Source of the DNA: Acidobacteriota bacterium
Lineage (GTDB): Bacteria; Acidobacteriota; Terriglobia; Terriglobales; Acidobacteriaceae
Length of the DNA: 42,148 bases
Assembly (NCBI GenBank): GCA_021781495.1
Contig: JAJXWS010000022.1
Coordinates: 1 to 42,148, forward strand
Reading direction: 5' to 3'
Positions 38,165 through 42,148 of this stretch are shown here, one piece after another. How positions within the stretch are numbered: the stretch's first letter is position 1; every line of letters begins with the position of its first letter. Position numbers and translations under genes: made by a program. Under the pieces are notes generated by a model, which searched no databases, was not told where the DNA came from, and saw nothing but the letters and a program-made list of their open reading frames with translations.

Positions 38165-38215
38165 ATGAGTGGGCTGAGAGCCCACTTTTTATTTGGAGCA
38201 AACTCCTGCGAGTGA
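38165..38215 (+). CDS. candidate 16-codon leader peptide ORF overlapping the attenuator
   Basis: ATG 38165 opens a frame of 16 codons ending at TGA 38213-38215, product MSGLRAHFLFGANSCE. It crosses the attenuator hairpin and its U-tract. GCGGAGAG lies directly before the ATG, but the spacing is shorter than ideal. It could couple translation to termination; it may also be chance. Confidence 0.25.
   Translation: MSGLRAHFLFGANSCE
38168..38194 (+). terminator. intrinsic terminator-like hairpin in the rimP leader (candidate attenuator)
   Basis: AGTGGGCT (38168-38175) and AGCCCACT (38179-38186) form a perfect 8-bp stem with loop GAG, followed by TTTTATTT. It lies about 55 bases after the predicted transcription start and about 90 bases before rimP. 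A further small hairpin, GGAG-CAAA-CTCC, follows. A terminator between promoter and first gene suggests attenuation. Confidence 0.7.
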
Positions 38216-38282
38216 ACAGCCGCTACGACGGGCCCCGAGACCGGGGTTCCGGTCGCTGGGGCAGGTGGGCGGCACGGGGACA

Positions 38283-38873
38283 ATGTCGGCAAGGCTGGAC
38301 GAAATCCGGATGGCGGCGCAGCGCGTAGCTGCCTCGCATGGGCTTGATGTGGTGGATTTAGAACTCGCCGGCCCTGCCAAAGAGCGCGTGCTCCGCGTCT
38401 ATCTGGAGAGGAACGCCGAAGGGCGCCAGCGGCTGAAGGATGAGATCGCTGCCGGAGCCGAGGGGCTTCCCGAGCGCCTGGTCGAGGGCAGGCTCAGCGT
38501 CGAGCAGCTCTCCGGCATCACGCACGAGGATTGCACGGCATTCAGCCAGGATTTTGGCGTGCTGCTGGATGTGGAAGACCTGGTTCCCGGCGCCGAGTAT
38601 ACGCTGGAGGCCAGTTCGCCCGGTCTGGATCGCAAGTTGACCCGGCCCGAAGAGTTTCAACGATTTGCCGGATGTCTGGTCAAAGTGCAGACCTTCGAGC
38701 CGGTCCGCAACAATCGCCACTGGCAGGGCCGGCTGGCCGCCGGAGCAGGCGATAGCATCACGCTCGACCTCTCCGCTGTGCGGCAGAACAGCAAGAGCCG
38801 CAAAGCCGGCGTAAGCACCGTGGAGATTGCGCTCAGCAACATTGAGAAGGCGCAGCTGATTCCAGAGATTTGA
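38283..38873 (+). CDS. rimP: ribosome maturation factor RimP
   Basis: RimP helps assemble the 30S subunit. The 196-residue protein shows the two-domain pattern: LDVVDLELAGPAKERVLRVYLE in the N-domain, GITHEDCTAFSQDFGVLLDVED, then the conserved LEASSPGLDRKLTRPEEFQRF. The C-domain is Sm-like (RLAAGAGDSITLDLSAV, VEIALSNIEKAQLIPE). A charged insert (about residues 46-77) makes it longer than the usual 150-160. ATG 38283 is chosen because conservation begins at LDEIRMAAQRV; the frame is open further upstream. It heads the rimP-nusA-infB operon. Confidence 0.93.
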   Translation: MSARLDEIRMAAQRVAASHGLDVVDLELAGPAKERVLRVYLERNAEGRQRLKDEIAAGAEGLPERLVEGRLSVEQLSGITHEDCTAFSQDFGVLLDVEDLVPGAEYTLEASSPGLDRKLTRPEEFQRFAGCLVKVQTFEPVRNNRHWQGRLAAGAGDSITLDLSAVRQNSKSRKAGVSTVEIALSNIEKAQLIPEI

Positions 38874-39004
38874 GCACGCGTCCGCACGCTGGATGCTGTG
38901 CCGGGAACGGGCCGAAGCCCGCGCCGCAACACCAACGATTCAACCGCACGGCAGGACCCTGAACCCGTCCCGCCGCCAGATTCAACCAAGAGAGCAAGCA
39001 TAGT

Positions 39005-40465
39005 ATGGCCAGCGCTTTGTATCAGAGCATCGAACTCCTCAGCCGCGAAAAGGGCATCGAGCCGAACATCGTCGTCGGAGCCGTAGAAGAGGCCATTGCC
39101 CTGGCTACGCGCAAGTACTACAAGACCCAGGAAAACATGCGCGGCGAGCTGAACAAGGATACGGGCGAGATCACGGCCTACGTCTACAAGACCGTGGTAG
39201 CCGACGAAGAACAGATCGAAGACCCGGTCAACCAGATCACCCTGGCCGAGGCCAGCGAGCTGGCCCCCGGTGTCGAGGTCGGCAGCGAGATCCGCATCTA
39301 CCGCGACACCACGCCTCTGGGCCGCATCGCCGCCCAGCTCGCCAAGCAGGTCATCTTCCAGAAGGTCCGCGAGGCCGAGCGCGACACCGTCTTCCAGGAG
39401 TACGCGCACCGCGAGAAGGAAGTGCTGACCGCCACCGTCAAGCGCATCGAAGGCCAGGACGTGATCTTCGACCTCGGCAAGGCCGAGGCGCGCTGCCCCA
39501 AGCGCGAGCAGTCCCGCCTGGAGCAGTTCACCGTGGGCGAGCGCGTCCGCGTGGTGCTTATCAAGGTGGATCGCGCCGCCAAGGGGCCGCAGGTCATCGT
39601 CTCCCGCGCCGCGCCGGAGCTGGTCACGAACCTGTTCCAGTCGGAAGTGCCGGAGATCTACGACAACACCGTGATCATCAAGGCCATCGCGCGCGAAGCC
39701 GGCGAGCGCACCAAGATCGCCGTGCAGAGCCGCGACAAGGATGTGGACCCCGTGGGCGCCTGCGTCGGCATGAAGGGCATGCGCGTGCAGTCCATCATCC
39801 GGGAGCTGCGCGGCGAAAAGATCGACATCATCGAGTACAGCGACGAGATCACCACCTTTGCGGAAAAGGCACTTCAGCCGGCCAAGGTCAGCCGCGTCTC
39901 CATTACGGACCTGGGCGAAAAGCAGCTTGAGGTCATCGTGGATGACACGCAGCTTTCGCTGGCCATCGGCAAGAAGGGCCAGAATGTGCGCCTTGCCGCC
40001 AAACTGCTCGGCTGGAAGATCGACATCAAGAGCGAGGAAGAGAAGCGCCAGGAAGTGGAGCAGCAGATGCAGGCTCTCTCCGGCGGCCCCTCCACGCCCA
40101 TCGAGCAGGTTACCGAGCTGGGCGATAGCATCATCCAGAAGCTCATCGCCGCCGGCATCACCACGGTTGAGGGCCTGGCGGATATGACCCCCGAACAGCT
40201 CGAAGAGATTCCCGGCATCGGCGAGAAGACGCTGGAGCGCATCAGCATCGCCGTGCGCCACTACTTCGGCCACTTTGAAGAGGGCGAAGGCGGTGCGGCC
40301 GCCACGGCGGAAGCACCGGCACCGGAAGCCGAGGCAGAGACCGGTTCAGAGGCTGCGGAAGCCTCGGCGACTGAGACCGTTGAGGCGGAAGCGCCAGCAG
40401 CGGAAACAGCCGCGGAAGAAGAAAAGACTGAGCAAGAGCAGGCGGCCAACGAGGACGGCGCGTAA
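39005..40465 (+). CDS. nusA: transcription termination/antitermination factor NusA
   Basis: NusA binds RNA polymerase and modulates pausing, termination and antitermination. The 486-residue protein has the N-terminal polymerase-binding domain (residues 1-130, GAVEEAIALATRKYY), S1 (TATVKRIEGQDVIFDLGKAEA) and two KH domains (DPVGACVGMKGMRVQSIIRELRGEKID and SLAIGKKGQNVRLAAKLLGW). A helix-hairpin-helix C-domain follows (LAAGITTVEGLAD-type helices, LEEIPGIGEKTLERI). The last 60 residues are an acidic Ala/Glu tail. The gap from rimP is 131 bases with no strong hairpin and T-tract. The upstream leader hairpin may be a NusA target. Confidence 0.97.
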   Translation: MASALYQSIELLSREKGIEPNIVVGAVEEAIALATRKYYKTQENMRGELNKDTGEITAYVYKTVVADEEQIEDPVNQITLAEASELAPGVEVGSEIRIYRDTTPLGRIAAQLAKQVIFQKVREAERDTVFQEYAHREKEVLTATVKRIEGQDVIFDLGKAEARCPKREQSRLEQFTVGERVRVVLIKVDRAAKGPQVIVSRAAPELVTNLFQSEVPEIYDNTVIIKAIAREAGERTKIAVQSRDKDVDPVGACVGMKGMRVQSIIRELRGEKIDIIEYSDEITTFAEKALQPAKVSRVSITDLGEKQLEVIVDDTQLSLAIGKKGQNVRLAAKLLGWKIDIKSEEEKRQEVEQQMQALSGGPSTPIEQVTELGDSIIQKLIAAGITTVEGLADMTPEQLEEIPGIGEKTLERISIAVRHYFGHFEEGEGGAAATAEAPAPEAEAETGSEAAEASATETVEAEAPAAETAAEEEKTEQEQAANEDGA

Positions 40466-40583
40466 CATGCGCTGCCCTCGTCACGGCCATTCAGGCGATA
40501 ATGGAAGTTCCAGAAGCAGCCAATGCCACGGGGTAGCTATGAGCGACTAACGGCTTTGGATAGCTGGTTTCGAAAAGAGGCGG
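40466..40583 (+). other. nusA-infB spacer with tiny open frames
   Basis: The 118-base spacer holds no ylxR-like gene, which often sits here in other bacteria. Only two very short frames occur (12 codons near 40501 and 3 codons near 40539). I give them no function. Confidence 0.35.
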
Positions 40584-42148
40584 ATGAGTAAGGTTCGAAT
40601 CAACGATCTCGCGCGCGAGATGGAGGTCAAGAGTCGGCAGATTCTTGACGTTTTGGCGGAGCTTGGCCTGGCGACCGGTAAGACCCATTCCAGCTCGCTG
40701 GAAGAACACGAAGCGGAAAAGGTTCGCGCGCACTTTGAGCGTGGCTCGCGGCCCGCTGGCCAGGGGGCTGCGGGATCGCGCGGCTCTCAGGGAGCCATTA
40801 CACCCAAAATCGATCTCTCTCACGTCTCCAAGCCCGGTGACGTGATGAAGGCCATTCTTGCCAAGAAGCAGGAGCAGGAGGCCGAGTCGCGGCGCGTGCA
40901 TGTGCCGGCCAAGCCTGCGGCCGAGCCACCAGCCCGGGCGGTTGTCCGGCCGGCTGCGCCGGTGGTGGCGGTTGCTCCGCCCGCGGCAGCAACGGCCCGA
41001 CCGGAGCCGCGCAGGATTGTTCCTCAGCCTCGCCAGGCGCCGCCCATCATCGCTGTTCCGCCCGCACAACCCGGAGTTGCCTCGCGCCAGCCGGCTGGAC
41101 ACGTGGCAGCCAAGGCTCCCGCGGCCGCTCCGCCCCGGCCCGCCGTGGCGGTTCATCCGCCCGTGGCCGTGGTCGTCAAGCCGCCCGTCGCAGCGCCCGC
41201 CCGCGAAGCACATCCGCACCCGGCCGAACCGGCCAGGCCCGCCGCTGCAGCCCCGGTTGCCGAGGCGCCCGCAGCCGTGGCCGCGCCCGTTGCAGCAGTG
41301 GCAGAAGCCGAGCCCGTAGTGGAAGTTACGCCGGCAGCACCCGCTGCGCCAGTGGCCCCTCCGGTCATCGAAGCCGCAGCAGCACCCGCCGCGCCCGCCG
41401 TCGAGGCACCCGCCAAGCCGGAAGTGCCGACAGCCGCACCGGTTGCCGCCGCGCCCGCGCCGCACGCCAAAGCGCATGCCCCGGAACAACGCCCGGCCGA
41501 GCAGGCTCCACCCGCGCCCGCTGCGCCTGTGCGCCGCGTCGTCATGCCGCAAACCGGGCCGCGTCCGGTCTACAAGGCACCCCCGGTGATGCCCAGTTCC
41601 ATGGTTCCCCCGGCGCAGCCCGGTGGCATCCAGCGTGGACGCCCCATCTTCGATCGTAGGCCTGCCGGCGCCCCCGGTGGCCCTGGACAGCGCACTCCCG
41701 GCGGTCCCGGACAGTTCCCGGGCGGCCCGCGTCCCAAGCATCCTACGCGCACCGCGCCCGGCGGCTTTGCCGGCCCCGGCGGTCCCGGCGCTCCCGGAGG
41801 CCGTCCCGGCTTCCCCGGCCAGCGTCCCGGCTTTGGTCCCCGTCCCGGTGGCTTTGGCGGACCGCGCCCCGGTGGCTTTGGTGCCCCCGGCGCCATGCCG
41901 CCTCCCACTGAGGCGCCGCGCCAACGTGCCGGCGCTGCCAAGGGTCGTGGCGGCCGCCAGCAGTATCCGAAGACCAAAGAAGGTCCGATGAAGGGCTTTG
42001 TGCCGCCGCCGCGCTTTGGCGGTGCCACACAGTTCAGCAATGAACCGCTGCCCATCTCCCGCGAAATCACCGTGACCGAGGGCATCAGCGTCAAGGACCT
42101 GGCCGAGAAGCTCGGCATCCGCGCCAAGGACCTGATCGCCATCCTGCT
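40584..42148 (+). CDS. infB: translation initiation factor IF-2, 3' end beyond the window
   Basis: IF-2 is the GTPase that places initiator tRNA on the ribosome. Only the first 521 codons are in the window, so the GTPase and C domains are missing. Residues 1-45 form a first IF2_N domain (KVRINDLAREMEVKSRQILD, VLAELGLATGKTHSSSL). A low-complexity linker of about 400 residues is rich in Pro, Ala and Val and later becomes Gly/Pro/Arg-rich (GGFGGPRPGGFGAPG). A second IF2_N domain begins at the edge (ITVTEGISVKDLAEKLGIRA). ATG 40584 has GAGG three bases before it. Long N-terminal linkers are known for IF-2 in high-GC bacteria. Confidence 0.96.
   Translation, partial: MSKVRINDLAREMEVKSRQILDVLAELGLATGKTHSSSLEEHEAEKVRAHFERGSRPAGQGAAGSRGSQGAITPKIDLSHVSKPGDVMKAILAKKQEQEAESRRVHVPAKPAAEPPARAVVRPAAPVVAVAPPAAATARPEPRRIVPQPRQAPPIIAVPPAQPGVASRQPAGHVAAKAPAAAPPRPAVAVHPPVAVVVKPPVAAPAREAHPHPAEPARPAAAAPVAEAPAAVAAPVAAVAEAEPVVEVTPAAPAAPVAPPVIEAAAAPAAPAVEAPAKPEVPTAAPVAAAPAPHAKAHAPEQRPAEQAPPAPAAPVRRVVMPQTGPRPVYKAPPVMPSSMVPPAQPGGIQRGRPIFDRRPAGAPGGPGQRTPGGPGQFPGGPRPKHPTRTAPGGFAGPGGPGAPGGRPGFPGQRPGFGPRPGGFGGPRPGGFGAPGAMPPPTEAPRQRAGAAKGRGGRQQYPKTKEGPMKGFVPPPRFGGATQFSNEPLPISREITVTEGISVKDLAEKLGIRAKDLIAIL

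Noticed and set aside
40500..40550. Small genes between nusA and infB
   Set aside because: Frames of 12 and 3 codons without a clear ribosome site are expected by chance.

Overview
The window looks like a piece of an Acidobacteriota chromosome, most likely class Terriglobia, family Acidobacteriaceae; I cannot fix the genus. The basis is the high-GC coding style, a large TonB-dependent receptor with an N-terminal carboxypeptidase-regulatory domain, secreted proteins of an acidobacterial type, a complete mreBCD-mrdA-rodA cell-shape cluster, an NtrY/NtrX-like pair, and a rimP-nusA-infB operon whose infB has a very long Pro/Ala/Gly-rich linker. Nothing in the window looks like a prophage, plasmid or CRISPR array. 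The one mobile-type locus is a REP-associated tyrosine transposase (RAYT) with its own set of palindromic repeats.

Layout. 1-7200 is mostly minus strand: an S9-family peptidase cut by the left edge, a Tat-exported glycoside hydrolase translationally coupled to kdsA (Kdo-8-phosphate synthase), a small helix-hairpin-helix-like protein, pyrG (CTP synthase) and a small membrane protein. 7448-9496 is plus strand: a methyltransferase, the RAYT/REP locus (about 8190-9060) and a DUF1801-like protein. 9833-13065 (minus) holds the TonB receptor and a small His/Cys-rich membrane protein. A secreted protein of unknown function (plus) then converges on the NtrY/NtrX-like pair (minus). Alanine dehydrogenase is divergent from an Lrp/AsnC regulator. 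A membrane-anchored protein of unknown function converges on an aldehyde dehydrogenase at an intrinsic terminator.

22669-28869 (plus) is the elongasome: mreB, mreC, mreD, PBP2 (mrdA) and rodA, the last two overlapping by four bases. After a gap of about 600 bases comes a 971-residue RNase E/G. Its S1 domain is split by an insert of roughly 490 residues carrying two Arg/Gly-rich basic patches and two copies of a short LPGESLS motif. An outer-membrane beta-barrel protein follows. 33495-37078 (minus) is a four-gene run: a PLP-dependent decarboxylase, a secreted M24 aminopeptidase and two small unknown genes. A membrane protein (plus) precedes the rimP-nusA-infB operon, which runs off the right edge.

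The points I consider most worth following are: (1) the RAYT with three near-identical 36-bp palindromes plus a divergent inverted pair, one palindrome encoding the end of the transposase itself; (2) the S1-domain insert of the RNase E/G with its duplicated short motif; (3) an NtrX-like regulator whose sigma-54 contact loop reads GARPGG instead of GAFTGA; (4) a promoter, hairpin and U-tract, all before rimP, that look like an attenuator for the nusA operon; and (5) an abrupt change of codon use in the last quarter of rodA.
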